Counted from the first letter of the stretch, positions 1 through 11,574 are shown. The stretch: DNA of 64,000 nt from Halicephalobus mephisto (GCA_009193035.1 SWDT01000054.1:62001-126000); one strand, 5' to 3'. Numbers and translations: made by a program. Notes: a model not told the origin generated them from the letters alone.

Positions 1-216
1 TACTTATGCTTTATAATTACACTAATTAAAAACGTATACATATTGAAAATCTTTCTAGTTACTTTTAGAAGGGAGATTTCGTAAGAAAATAACGTCACCC
101 GGTATGACTCATTCTTTTTGTTGCTGCTGATGAGAAATTATGTGACGATCAATCTCCTCGCTGCGTGGTTCATTTGATTATTTCGTTGATTTGTATATTG
201 GTGAAGATTTTGTGGC

Positions 217-223
217 TTTTCAG
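217..223 (+). promoter_or_regulatory. Trans-splice (outron) acceptor of the ALIX gene
   Basis: TTTTCAG lies two bases before the first ATG of the Bro1-domain gene, with no upstream coding exon visible in positions 1-216. This is the usual layout of an SL-accepting site in nematodes. The 216 bases before it are ordinary AT-rich flank and hold no recognisable gene or TATA box. Confidence 0.5.
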
Positions 224-225
224 AC

Positions 226-3022
226 ATGGTCAACTTCCTGTCCGTTCCGTTGAAGAAGACTTATGAAGTCGACCTCATTAAGCCCCTTCGGGGATACATT
301 GAATCCATGCAGCTTTCTCCAGAATTGACTGCTGAGTTCAACGAAGCTCTTCAAGAATTGAATAAATTGCGGAACAAGGTTTGTACTCAAGCTCTGGACA
401 AAAACGAACAATCCTTGCATCTCATTGAGAGGTTTGGTCACAAACTCCAAATTTTTGTAGTTCTTATCTTTAGATATTATGATCAGCTCAAAGCCATTGA
501 AAACAAGATTCCAGTGACTCCCAGTTTGAATCCGATCACCTTTAAATGGAAAGATGCTTTTGACAAAGGGGCCTTGTTCTTCGGACGAGCTTCCCTGAGT
601 ACGTCGATTCATATATCGATTTCTTAAATAATCGCCTATTTTAGCTCTAAATGATATTTCTTTTGAACGAGCTGCAATTCTCTTCAATTGCGGTGCCATG
701 ATGTCCATTATTGCGGCTTCCCAGCCCATCAATAATGACGAAGAATTGAAAGCAGCTGCTACTTTGTTCCAAAGAGCTGCCGGAATCTATTCTTATTTGA
801 AGGACACAGTTCTTGGATTGATCCAACACGACCCTACGCCAGATTTGATGCCGGATACTTTGGCTGCGATCTCAGCAATCATGCTCGCTCAAGCTCAGGA
901 ATGCGTCTATTTGAAGGCCTTCAAAGCAAACATGAAACCAGCTGCCCTTGTCAAGGTTGCCAATCAGGGGTCTGTTCTTTATAAAGACGCTCACTCAATG
1001 ATGAATCGGGATATCGTCAAAGGCATTTTCGACAAGGAATGGAATAGTGTAGTTTTGGCCAAAAGTAAGGGTCTCGAAGCCGCTGCCAACTTCCATGCTG
1101 CCAAAATCTGTGAATCAGAAGCGAACATCGGTCAACAGATCTGTCGTTTGATGGAAGCTGTGAAATTGACTGATCAGATGAAATCCTACGTCGGTGTGGA
1201 TCAATTCCCGGCCCTTCAAGGTGCTCAAACCGCATTAGCTGCTGCCCAAAAAGACAATGATTTCATATATCATGAACGCGTTCCAGAATCAAGTTCTCTT
1301 CCTCCCATGGAGAAAGCCCTACTCGTTAAAGCAACTCCAATTGAGGGTCATCTTTCTCCTCGTTTCAAAGATCTCTTTGAATCCTTGGTGCCTGTGGCGA
1401 TTCAAAATGCACTATCAGCGTTTGAAGCCCGTAAAACAGAAGTCGTCAATGTTGAAACCGGTCGTCTTCGGGAGTATACTCAACTGCTGAATGCACAATT
1501 GGCGTCTCTGAATCTCCCGGCCGCTCTTGACGATGTCTTACACCATGAAAAGTGTCCTGAATCAATTCGTCAAAAATCCGCTAAAGTTAAAGCTTCCGGT
1601 GGATCAGCATCTATTCAAAGCAAGATCAATGAACTTCCTTCTTTATACAGTAGAAACGATGAAATTTTAAATGAAACTGAGCGAATTTTGAAAGAAGAAA
1701 AAACTACCGATGACAATCTCCGAACACAATTCAAAGAAAAATGGACTCGTCTTGCTTCTGAAAAACTAACCACTCCATTATCTCAGGAAATTGGAAAATA
1801 TCGTGCAATACTGCAAAATGCCCTTTCTGCGGATAACTTGGTCAAATCTAAGTACGAAAACAACAAATACGGAATTGAATTACTGAGCAAACCTGAGAAT
1901 GAATTGAAAGAAGCGATTCCTGGCATCGGTAATCTTGGAGGAGCTCAGAATTCTGGTACTGTTAAAGAACTTCGTGATCTTGTTAACCGTACTCAAGAGA
2001 TGAAAACAGAACGAGAAAAACTCGAAAAAGCCTTCAAAGATGTCCGTTTTGACATGAGTGGGGAATTTTTGCAATCCATGTCTGGAAGTGATGTCGTTAA
2101 TGAAGAACAGGTGTCTAAAGACAAGATTGAAGAACTCCTTGGACCTCTTAAAGTCAAGGTTGCTGAGAGTATTGCTGAGCAAGAGGCCATCATGGGAAAT
2201 GTTCAAGTATGGTTTTTATAATTAATTTTAAATTCTATTTTTATTTTAGACTTTGAACAACAAATTTGTACAAGAAAAATCCGGAGGATCAGGTACTTCT
2301 GAACGTGACAATGTTTTGAAGACTCTGGCTACTGCTTACGATGTTTTCTTGGAGTTGGAAGGCAACTTGAAAGAAGGGATGAAGTTCTACAACGACTTGA
2401 CTCCTATTCTTTGTCGTTTGCAACAACGTGTTAATGATTTTTGTTTTGCTCGACAAACTGAAAAAGAGGATTTGATGAAGCAAGTCCAACAAGCTATTAT
2501 CGGTGGTTCTAAGAATCCTCCTCCTAGGCCACCACCACCTGCAACAACTCTCGGTAAAAAATAGTTTTTATTTTGTTAGTCTATTTTCTGCTTGATCGAA
2601 AAATTGTATAAATTGCTGTGGTCCTTCTAACTGCTGTTTTTTATTTAGCACCTTCACAAGAACTTGCTGCCAGCAATGCTGTTCCTCCTTTGCCTTCTCA
2701 CGGAGTTCCTTCTGCTCCATATAGCCAACAGTTTCCTAACATGGGACAAACACAGTATATGCCGTATCCTCAGGCTCCTCAAGGTATTTTTTGTTATTGT
2801 GATATGTAATTGTGATGTTTTGCAGGATATTTTAATCCGTATTCGTATCCAAGTCCTCAACCTCCTTATGGATATGGAACTCCTGGTGTTAATTATCCTA
2901 CGTCTTATCCTCAACAATCTTTTCAAAATCAGCCAAATGTTCCGTATCCAACAGGTCCGCAATCAGGTTTTCCACAACCTCCTGCTCCTCCAGGAGGTTC
3001 AAACACTAACCCCTTTATGTAA
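226..3022 (+). CDS. alx-1: ALIX/PDCD6IP homologue (Bro1-domain ESCRT adaptor)
   Basis: Six exons: 226-431, 474-598, 645-2206, 2250-2553, 2649-2783, 2826-3022, giving 842 residues. ALIX links cargo and ESCRT-III in multivesicular-body sorting, membrane scission and endosomal recycling in the cytoplasm. The N-terminal Bro1 domain (about residues 1-360) is clear: the joined exons read LRNKVC, RYYDQL, FKWKDAFDKG, ERAAILFNCGA and IMLAQAQE in family order. A helical V-shaped middle (about 360-710) follows, then a Pro/Tyr/Gln-rich tail (about 720-842) with PPPRPPPP, several PYP/PQ repeats and a final NTNPFM, as in ALIX proteins. Introns are 42-95 nt with GT-AG ends. Length is close to C. elegans ALX-1. 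The next gene starts only 266 bases downstream on the same strand, which suggests an operon in which this is the first gene. Confidence 0.93.
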
Positions 3023-3288
3023 TCTGTGACAGTTGTGCACAAAGATATTACGCGTTTTTTAATGGCTATGTCTAACTCGGTTGTTTTAGGATTTCTATCC
3101 TCAAGAGAGACTGTGTTATTATCACGAGTATTTCAGATTTGTATGATTTCTATGCTAAGTGACTTAATGATAAAAGTTTAGAAAATGATATATCGAATGT
3201 GGGAAATGAAAGGGGATGCAAAATGGGTCTCGACGCGAAAGAAATCCATTACGAACTTTTTATTTTTTTGCTTGTCGTTGATTGTAGA

Positions 3289-3797
3289 ATGTTGCGGATT
3301 GCTGGATCTAGGTTTATATCTCAAAGATTTCTTAGTGCTACCACTAATCAGCCGAGCACTGCTACTCCTCAACCGGATAAACTTTTCCGTCAGATTGAGC
3401 TTGAGGTTCGTGGCCATGACAAAGCTGTTCTTCAATCCTACATGAGTTTCGTTCATGTAAGTTTTTATATATCAACTTTCTTCCAAATGTAATTTCCTCA
3501 TTTCAGAATGCTTGTGAGCACCTGAACATCGAATGTACACCAACAGAGCGTCTCCCATATGTGAAATGGATCCAATGGCTCCTGAGATCAAAGTTCGTTC
3601 ATAAAAAGTACAAACTACACTACGAAACCCGGACTTACATCAATAAATGCTCTGTATTGAATGTTACTGGAAGCACGGCAAGTACCTTGGTGGAATATTT
3701 ACAACGTCAAGTGCCCGAAGGGGTCGGCATGAAGGTCACCTATGAAGAGCTGTGTCAATTCCCCGACCCTGTTAAGGAGAAGATCAACCAAGCCTAG
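3289..3797 (+). CDS. mrps-10: Mitochondrial small-subunit ribosomal protein uS10m
   Basis: Two exons, 3289-3456 and 3507-3797, encode 152 residues. It is the uS10 protein of the mitoribosome small subunit, made in the cytosol and imported. After a basic, Ser/Arg-rich N-terminus suited to a mitochondrial presequence (MLRIAGSRFISQRF), the uS10 core reads ELEVRGHDKAVL, then YETRTYINKC, LNVTGSTAS and YLQRQVPEGVGMKVTYEEL, matching the family closely. The start was chosen because TTGTAG (acceptor-like) ends one base before this ATG after a T-rich stretch. An in-frame ATG at 3199 would add an unlikely leader. AATAAA at 3838-3843 is a good poly(A) signal. The 266-base gap from the ALIX stop and 135-base gap to the next gene fit an operon. 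Confidence 0.93.
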
Positions 3798-3932
3798 ATG
3801 ATTAGTTTAGTAATTGTTATAGCCAAGTTGTTATCATAATAAATGTGTCAAAACCACGATTAAATGATTGATAAACTAGTTTTTTTCTAGAATTACTTAA
3901 TTATAGATTGTATTTAATAATTTCTGATCCAG

Positions 3933-4490
3933 ATGGGCGACATATCTCCCTCTCATACGGTATTCGTTTACGGGACTTTAAAACGAGGTGAACCAAATGA
4001 ACATGTCATGACCAATCCCGATACTGGAAAACACGTCTTTCTGACTTCTGCTCAAATGACCGAAAAATATCCATTAATCGTCGGTTCCAAATATAATATT
4101 CCATTTCTGCTCAACCAAAAAGGACAAGGATTCGTAAGTTCCATCTCAAAACCTTACCCTAGAAAACTCTTCAGCAAGTACATGGAGAACTCTACCAAAT
4201 CGACGATGCTAAATTCGTCGCCCTAGATGCACTTGAAGGTTATCCCGAATTCTACACTCGTGAAATCCATGAATTCAAAACCCCCGATGGTCGATTAGTC
4301 AAAGCATGGATCTACCTTCTACGTAAGTATGACGATCGTCTCGACCAAAACCGAACTGGTTTCATCGAACGGTACACCAATGGAGTTGAGGGACGCTTTT
4401 ATAATGTCCAGTACGTTTATGAATTTTTATAACCAAGACCAAACAACAATTTTTAGCGAAAACTGTGAAAGTATCGATGATCTATTTTGA
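3933..4490 (+). CDS. Gamma-glutamylcyclotransferase-like (GGACT/AIG2 family), frameshifted tail
   Basis: Exons 3933-4133, 4175-4410 and 4457-4490 give 156 residues. The family (GGACT, fly Tina-1) releases 5-oxoproline from gamma-glutamyl-linked amines. The signature VFVYGTLKRGEPN sits at residues 9-21, followed by KYPLIVGSKYNIPFLL, VHGELYQID, ALEGYPEFYTRE (the Glu of LEG is the likely catalytic acid) and KAWIYLL. The frame ends at TGA 4488-4490, but the following bases in the minus-one frame (to TAA 4592-4594) read IYDSGFGHPSRNRYN, resembling the YDS..PHG.RYN tail typical of the family. One missing T in the run at 4485-4488 would join the two frames. This may be an assembly error, a real lesion, or (less likely) recoding. 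Third gene of the probable operon. Symbol not assigned. Confidence 0.8.
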
Positions 4491-4694
4491 CCAACAACGA
4501 ATATAAAACTCTTGTGGAAAACTTAATATATGATTCCGGTTTTGGGCATCCATCTAGGAATCGCTACAACCATAAAGATGCAAAAACCCGGTAAGAGAAA
4601 AGTCACCAACAAGGCAAAAACGATCGAATATGAACGGTATCAGAAACAGTTGTCTCAATATCAAACGCAAATCAAATTAGGCAATTAGGTGAAT

Positions 4695-5548
4695 TCACCA
4701 ACGGTTCTCAGCTCTCTTGCTTGGGATAACATACTTGTTAGCTGGCGGTGCTGGATTGCTTGCAGGTACGCGTCCTTGATCGCTGGGACGATTGTAGTTT
4801 GGCTGACGATTAGGAGGGCGATAAACACCAGGGGCCGGTTGAGATTGCTTCGTTTCATTGTTCTCTCCCTGAACTTTCCAACCACCTTGAGAGGATCTAC
4901 AAATGACGATGATTACTGTTCTAATGGGTGAAAAACAAACTTGGGGTTCTTCTTATCCTCCATCTTGTTCATTTCCTTCTCAATCTTATCAGCATTGGCG
5001 ATGGAGGGGAACATTTCTTCATTCTTCAAATCAAGTTGAGCTTGAGCACCTCCACGACGACCTCCACCTAAGCGGCTGATGGGGGGCACGTACTTAGTTT
5101 TTATAGGAGGAACATCTTCAGCCCGGTCGCTCTCCTTGACAGTAGTAGTCCCATTCTGCTCGAAGTTCCAGGTTTTGGCGGGTTCAGCTTCGCTCTTTTC
5201 TTCCTCTTCCTCCTCTTCATCGGTTAGTTCGGACACATCCATTCCCTTGATTCCGATCTCCTCTAGTTTACTAGCGAGGTCATCGTTCGTGTCCTCGAGC
5301 CACTCGGAATCTTCGTTTTTGGGAACGTTGCTCGGTTGCTGTTCTTCTCTTAGTTGACGTTCAGCTTCTTCACGTTCAGCTCGCTCCTGAAAACTCGCCA
5401 TAAAGAACACTCGTTCCGAATCGCAATGACTTACGTGAATACGAGCGGTACGTTCGAGCTGCTTCGCTATATCCCCGACATTGACCTTCTTCTTCCTATC
5501 CTTGGACTTTTGTGCTTTCTTAGCGAAGAAAGCGGACAAATCATCCAT
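4695..5548 (-). CDS. CDV3-like protein
   Basis: Minus-strand exons 5435-5548, 4941-5386 and 4695-4896 encode 253 residues. CDV3 proteins are widespread, acidic and poorly understood cytoplasmic proteins. Evidence is the family N-terminus MDDLSAFFAKKAQKSKDRKK, an acidic centre (a run of Glu near residues 105-115), KYVPPISR and EMFPSIANADKIEKE, then GVYRPPNRQP and a C-terminus KYVIPSKRAENRW. The last exon is in a frame that is reached only with donor GTTTGT at 4940 (intron 4897-4940). Without it the protein ends prematurely at 4913. An extra donor (GTAAGTGC at 5627) and acceptor TTTTTAG (5566 side) indicate a 62-nt intron in the 5' UTR, so the gene starts upstream near 5650-5850. It is convergent with the preceding operon, about 100-200 bases apart. 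Confidence 0.82.
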
Positions 5549-6101
5549 GATTTTATCGGTGGTTGCTAAAAACGAGAAATTTCATATATGATGACAAAAA
5601 GTGAAGAAATACACGAACAGCACTTACCTACTTTGTGGGGAGAAGTGCGATAGCACAATTGTTTGCCTTACGGCAGTAGTGAGTAATTGACTCTGTTATA
5701 CCTGGAAGATTCCTATAATTACCACGGAAATAGCACGAAATAATAGACGATGAAACGTGGAAATCGACACAGTTGTTCGTAAAAACATCCATGAGCACAT
5801 AAAACACACGAAAAACAACTAGTTCTGATTTAATCCATGTCAACAACATAGCCTATGGTAAATCCTAACCCATTTCTACGACAGAAGTGATATTTCAGGA
5901 GGATAAGACGAAAAACGACGCAATCCCATCCTAACGTTTTCCGAAGTAGCGAGTGCATGCTGGTTTGCTCCTTGCGAAGGAGAAAGCCGGTTCTCGAGTG
6001 GAAAACTGTTCGCACGCTCACTTTTCAACCTTTCTTCATCCATTACTTTTTCGTTTTTTCCTTTTTCGATTCCGAAATTTTAGACACTTTCCATTTCAGA
6101 T

Positions 6102-6385
6102 ATGTGGAGTACGACGAGGTCATTTGGGACACTAGCTCGATTGCAGAACATTTGCAGAAGCATTCTGCTGCCTCAAGAAGTTAATCAAGTTCAAAAATCC
6201 GGGTTTAAGGTAAACTAAGTCCTTTAGTTGTATATTAATTCCTACTTTTATAGGTGAAAAGTTACTTGAAGCTGCGTTGTAAGCACTGTTACTTCATTCG
6301 TGTCAACGGCAGACTCCACGTCGAGTGCAATGCCATCGCCCGTCACCGAGCCCGCGAACCTTTCAACGTTAAGCAACTGTGGTAG
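6102..6385 (+). CDS. mrpl-36: Mitochondrial large-subunit ribosomal protein bL36m
   Basis: Two exons, 6102-6209 and 6254-6385, encode 79 residues. bL36 is a small zinc-binding protein of the large ribosomal subunit. The C-terminal half, KVKSYLKLRCKHCYFIRVNG, then RLHVECNAIARHRARE, carries the family's KCKxCY motif and the Cys and His of the zinc ribbon (C-x2-C ... C ... H). The first 36 residues are Ser/Thr/Arg-rich with no acidic residue before position 26, consistent with a mitochondrial presequence. ATTTCAG ends two bases before the ATG, a likely trans-splice acceptor. It is divergent from the CDV3-like gene, sharing an upstream region of roughly 450 bases. Confidence 0.9.
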
Positions 6386-7412
6386 CTTTCCTGTTAGAGT
6401 AGATGACTAGAATGGTTTTTATTTTGTTTTGTCCATAAACACGAACGGTTCTAGATTCATTGTCGTACCATGAAAAAACGATCATCCTCTCAGGCCAAGT
6501 TGGCACCTTTTCGTAATGATTGACACTTGGCCGGGACAAACAAATTGGCACAAAATCCCATTAATGGTTCTATTCATCTCTACAACTTGTTTCCTCTGGG
6601 GTAGTTGCCAAAAGGCAGATTTTGGTCGTTAACAATCGCTCGGGAAGTCTTATCTCAGCACTCGGACTACAGTAACCGGGCGAGGATTGCGTTTTCGTTC
6701 CATAGGTCTTATAACACAATAAAGGTTCCAAAAAGTTCAAGAACCTCTCAGAAAGCAAAAATTTAGTGGGAAATTGGAATTGGTTTCTAAAATTTCAGGG
6801 AATTCGTGTCGAGACATTATTTCGAAAGTATTTTAAAACGACGTAAGATTGGAGATCTGTAATGTTTTGAAATTCTCAATATTTGTGCTGGGACAACCCC
6901 CTGAAAACCTTTTTCGTCTTTACAGTGTGATCCCGACCACTTGTTTGTGGAAAACGAAAATCCAGAAGCTCCTGACAGCACCTATGTCGCTGAAGCGTCG
7001 ACAGTTGCATCGTTTTGTCGGCAGGAAGACGATCAAATAATCACCGAATCCCTTACGTAATTGTCGTCTGGCGCTTGTGGACTTCTGGTGTCGGGCGCCC
7101 TTTGAGGCGGGTCTTTCTCTTTCGTGCCAATGGCGTATTAATCGACAAACTTCATCACAACAAGTTACGAAAAGTCTAGGCGTGACTAGGTACAGTGGAC
7201 GTCAGGGCCGCGCGTAGGTCACCTCTACGGGAGTCTATCATGGCCTTTGTCCTGGTCTGCGTGAGATTTCCTCCCAGAGATCAGTCAAGCCTTGTTTTCA
7301 TGCCAATTAGTCCTCGCGCTTCTCCAGTCTGTGAAAGTTCCTCATTTGTGAAGATTTCAGAATTCGGCTCTATTTCTGGCGCTTCACCCGGGCGCTAATT
7401 ACAGTATTCCCC
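6386..7412. other. Spacer between mrpl-36 and the T-box gene
   Basis: No coding exon could be supported here. The stretch from about 7050 to 7400 is richer in G and C than its surroundings and lies directly before the T-box start, so it is likely promoter/5' UTR. A T-box half-site-like AGGCGTGA occurs at about 7178-7185, one base from the AGGTGTGA consensus, which is only suggestive of autoregulation. Confidence 0.4.
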
Positions 7413-9047
7413 ATGGATTCGAGTTCCTACGGTCAAGTCGCTGTTGATCCCCAGATCCACCCGCAACCCGTGGATCCCAAGTGCTTCCAAATCAATCACA
7501 CGGCCCTCAATGAAGGACCCCAACGGATACAGAAGCCCGCCTTCAGTCCGGCCCAGAGTTCGGACGAGGATTCAGACGACACGGAGACCACCGACGGGGC
7601 CACTAACGAGCCCATCACGGATCCTCTGTCCGTGACGGCCAGAGCGGAGGAATTGCTTCCTCATCTGGACGGCAAGACGTCGTTCCCGAATTTCGATCCT
7701 CAGCAGCTCCATGGAGCTCAGTTTGTGCCCTTCCCGGGTATTCATCCCAATTTCTATCCTCCACAGCAAACTATTCCTCTAGAATCCCACAATTCCACCA
7801 GTACTTCTGATTGCGGGACTTCATCGGACTATTCGGACAACTCCGGGACTGGAAACGAGTCCTCCACTGCGAATGACCTGAACTCCAATCCTCTTCAGAA
7901 TCACCCTGGGATGCCAAATTTCAATCAATTCGTGAACATGCAACACAACTCAGAAATGCTCCAGAGAATCTATTCCTGCTATCCGAGCAACTTCGGACAG
8001 CAAAACGTCTTCCCGGGTCAAGGTTGGCCTCCCCAGGTGCCAGTGGTCCCGGGACTGCCCCAACTCCGACCCCAGCGCCCCACTGCCGTCGCCCCCGTGG
8101 CCGAGGACATCAGTGACGAGGACCTGGCTAGGAGGATCAAGGTGTCTCTAGGGAATGAGAACGTCTGGAAGAGGTTCGAAAAGGTCCAAACAGAAATGAT
8201 TATCACCAAGAACGGAAGGTTAGTAGGATCGATTTTTCCAAATTCATCATTTCTTTAGGAATTTGTTCCCAAAACTGATGTTCAAAATTCAAGGACTAGA
8301 ACCTCAGAACTGCTATCTCATGTTTCTGTTCTTCCGCAGAGTGTCGGAAAACAAGTACAAGTACAGTAGGGGCGAGTGGGTCTCGGCAGGGAAGGCGGAC
8401 GAACTCGAGGGCACTCCCCCGGTACCCCATGGGGACAACGTCAACTTCCCCAAAGGCCAAGAGTGGATGCACAACGAGGTCTCCTTCGCCAAGTTGAAAC
8501 TCACCAATTGCCAAGAGAACAAAATCAAAAACGCCGTAAGTACTGGAAAATTGTCCCCATCAGTTCGAAGCAATTTGAATATTTTTATTTTAAATTTTGC
8601 TGATTTTAGGTCGTTCTGAGATCGATGCACAAGTACCGTCCCGTTCTGAGGATCCTGCGCTTCAATCCTGTCAGTAACCAGTTCACACAGCTGATGGACA
8701 AGGATATTGAAGCGGCGGAGTTCATCGCCGTCACCGCTTACCAGAATTCAGAAGTGACGTCGGTGAAGATCGAGCAGAACCCGTTCGCCAAGGGTTTCCG
8801 GGAAGGCGGAAGGAAGAGGACCAGTTCGTCCCAGGACTGTCCGCCGACGAAGCAGCCGAACGTGCCCTTCATGATGAGTAACCTCCTCAACAGCTCCCAA
8901 AACGTGCTTCCGTTGACGAACTACTTCCATAGTCTGCCTCCTCCGCTGAACATCCCCAGTTACTACGGCTACAACCCCGCCGGTCTGCCTCCGATGCCCC
9001 AGAACCCCATGTTCCAGAACCAGTTCATGTATCCGTTCCCCAATTAG
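7413..9047 (+). CDS. T-box transcription factor (divergent)
   Basis: Exons 7413-8218, 8259-8535 and 8610-9047 encode 506 residues. T-box factors bind AGGTGTGA-type half sites in the nucleus and set cell fates. The T-box (about residues 235-425) is recognisable from TEMIITKNGRNLFPKL, then KYKYSRGEWVSAGKADE, GQEWMHNEVSFAKLKLTN, LRSMHKYRPVLRIL and FIAVTAYQNSEVTSVKIEQ with NPFAKGFRE. Between LFPKL and KYKYS the strand order is intact but the sequence (LMFLFFRRVS) departs from typical TBX2/TBX20 proteins. The N-terminal 230 residues are Pro/Asn/Ser-rich and disordered, with an acidic patch (SSDEDSDDTE). The C-terminus is Pro/Asn/Met/Phe-rich (PNQFMYPFPN type). GC content is clearly higher than in neighbouring genes. 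Which C. elegans tbx gene this matches cannot be decided by eye. Tbx-8/9-like or a lineage-specific member are both possible. Confidence 0.9.
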
Positions 9048-9268
9048 GACTTCGCTCCACATCGATTGCCATAAATGTTTAATTTACATGACGTAATAAA
9101 AATCGTCTTTCTTTTGAGTGAATTGGATTATCGGGTTTATCTAGAGCTCCAATCAGGAAATTACAACACACGAATCATTCAAGAATGGCTGCCATGCGAG
9201 TCGTTTAATAGCCGGACAAGGTAAAAAATAATTGCTCTGTAGATTACTCAGCTGAGCCTCGCCATCCT

Positions 9269-9517
9269 CAAAGATGAGTAGGATTATCAGGGACATAGTT
9301 GAAAATTTAAAAATATTATTAATAAAATAATCAAAGATCGGTAAAATTACTAATGATGACATTTCGAAATTTAGAAAACGTCGGTAGTGAAATCGACAAA
9401 GATGAGTAGGATAATCAGGGATATAGTTGGAAATTAAAGAATATTATTAATAAAGTAATCAAAGATCAGTAAAATTACCAATGATAACATTTCGACATTT
9501 AGAAAACGGTAATGAAA
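9269..9517. repeat. Two-copy tandem duplication, period about 129 bp
   Basis: Copy one starts at AAAGATGAGTAGGATTATCA (9269), copy two at the near-identical AAAGATGAGTAGGATAATCA (9398). Both continue through AATATTATTAATAAA and ATTTAGAAAACG with scattered substitutions. It lies just 3' of the T-box gene and is non-coding. Confidence 0.85.
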
Positions 9518-10941
9518 TCCGAGTCTTAATTGAAATCAATTTCTCGTCATCTCTATTTAGAGCGAAAAAGGTTTACTTTTTGATGTCGGGACTTGGGGTT
9601 GTCGTTTTCTTAAGGCACCTTCCCTGAATATTGGGTCCCGACACGACGACAGCAATGGAGGGAGAACTGGTGTTGGCGTGAGAGATGTGCTGTTGGAGGC
9701 CTAACAAACGACGGTTTCTCTCTGCTATCCCTTCGTGAACTCTCACCTCGAATCACAACATTTACGATTTATAAGGTAAAAACAAATAGATCTTCAAGAA
9801 CGAAAAAATATGAAAAATATCTGATGATGAAATCATATATGATCTTTAAAATTTCCCCCAGATCTCAAAGTAAATTTTTTTCATCATGGAGAAAACTGGG
9901 GAATAAAAATTAAGACAAATTAGAAATTTTTGAACGTTTTCGAAAATTATTAATTCGTGAAGTTCTTAATTGAGTTTCATTGTCTTCATCAATAAAAACT
10001 TTAATTTTCGAGTTTGTTTAATTTTTTATAAATCTACATTCCTATCGATTACTCTAAGTAATCAGAAATTAAAGTTAAAATTTGAAAAAATTTTACGATG
10101 TTGTTATTGGAAACGAATGACGTGAATTCGAAAAAGGAAAATAATGCAAAATTTGGCGTTCTGTTCCTTAGTGAAAAGCGTAATTTCGTAATCACTTTTA
10201 AAAGTTCGTTTTATTGGTGTTGAAATTACTACATGCGATTTAAGTTCTTTTTAAATTTCTTAAACGGTCAAACTTTGATTTTATATTGTTATGGAGGTAG
10301 GAGAATCGTGATATATCAGTTTTTTAATTGATTTAAAAAATTAAATATTAAAGGATGTATGTCACCAGCATTTGAATGTCGATGAAAACCCAGGTCAAAC
10401 TTGTGTGATTGTATCAGTAAGAAAGTAGATTTGACGGAGTAGTTGAGCATTTGCCACCGATGAAGACCGACGCAAGACGTAAGTTAGGTCCTACCGCGGT
10501 AATCCCTGAAATTACGGTAGAAAGACATTCATTGTTTTATAAAGTTTGGTTTCAGAGAATTACTGCTTATAATGTTTGGATTTTATATGTTGTTTAGAAC
10601 AAAAAAATGAATTCTCAAAAACATGGCCTGTGTCACAGCAAAGACTTCAAATTATAATTGTTTTCAATTTTCGAATCAGTGTTATTATTTTAGGACAAAA
10701 ATGTCTCATCACATGTGGAAGACAACTGTTACAGTATAGTATTAGTTTCTCACAAACCAAAGGACCCTGTAATCCGTCATTTAGAAAAATTATAAAATTT
10801 AAAAAATGGAAAATATTACGAGTCAAAAATTATTCTTTAAGTCATTAATTCGAATACGACATTTTATTTTTAATTTCCCATATAAATCAAAATTATTTAT
10901 ATCTAAAAAGTCATAGGATGTGATCAAGGAGTGTCTGTTTT
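9518..10941. other. AT-rich spacer with a GC-richer island
   Basis: No gene is supported. About 9580-9740 is markedly richer in G and C and contains a 9-bp perfect inverted pair, TGTCGGGAC near 9583 and GTCCCGACA near 9633. About 10485-10525 has nested short arms (CTACC/GGTAG and GTAAT/ATTAC) that could fold as a hairpin. The rest is homopolymer-rich A/T sequence. Confidence 0.4.
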
Positions 10942-11430
10942 GAGAAAAATTAACAAATTAGAAAATGAAATTTGAAATTTAGGTGACTGAGTCAAATATA
11001 ACTTTTAAATTACAGTAGTTATTTTTGATATAAGTGAAATGAATCTATTTTTTAATTGGAAAGAATTTTCGAAAAAATTAACAAATTAGAAAATCAAATT
11101 TGAAATCTAGGTGACTAATTCAAAGATAACTTTTCAGTTACAGTAGTTATTTCCCAAATGAGTCGAAGAAACTTCTGAGTCCTCATTATTGGAAAGAATT
11201 TGTGAAAATAAATTTTTAGAAAAGTTGAAAATCAAATTTCAAATTTAGATGATTAATTTTATCCTTATCTTCATTTTTTTACAAATCGAAGACACCTGTA
11301 ATTTTTTATTTTTTTAAATTATCAAAAGTATGAAATTCAAAAAATTGACATAATCAAATTTGAAAATTCAGGTGATTTCTCAAAATACAATCTTCAAATC
11401 ACAGTTCATATTTTAAAAATAAATCGAAAA
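10942..11430. repeat. Degenerate tandem repeat, about four copies of about 125 bp
   Basis: Successive units begin with AATTAACAAATTAGAAAAT or a decayed form (about 10942, 11064, 11200, 11318), then AAATTTGAAATTTAGGTGA, then a TTACAGTAGTTATTT segment. The first two copies are the most alike. The later ones have drifted. Confidence 0.7.
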
Positions 11431-11574
11431 ATTTGCAATTCCCCATTATTCAAGAAATTTAGAAATAAAAATGCGAAAAATAAAAATATTATTGATTAAC
11501 TTTCATGTCTCAATTGATTGGTTCAAATTTATGATTTTCACAACGGTTTTCATCTTTCATATCGTTGGGACAGG

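Noticed and set aside
4578..4688. 36-codon ORF starting MQKPGKRKV
   Set aside because: It overlaps the frameshifted tail of the gamma-glutamylcyclotransferase-like gene, which has better family support, and shows no splice or promoter context.
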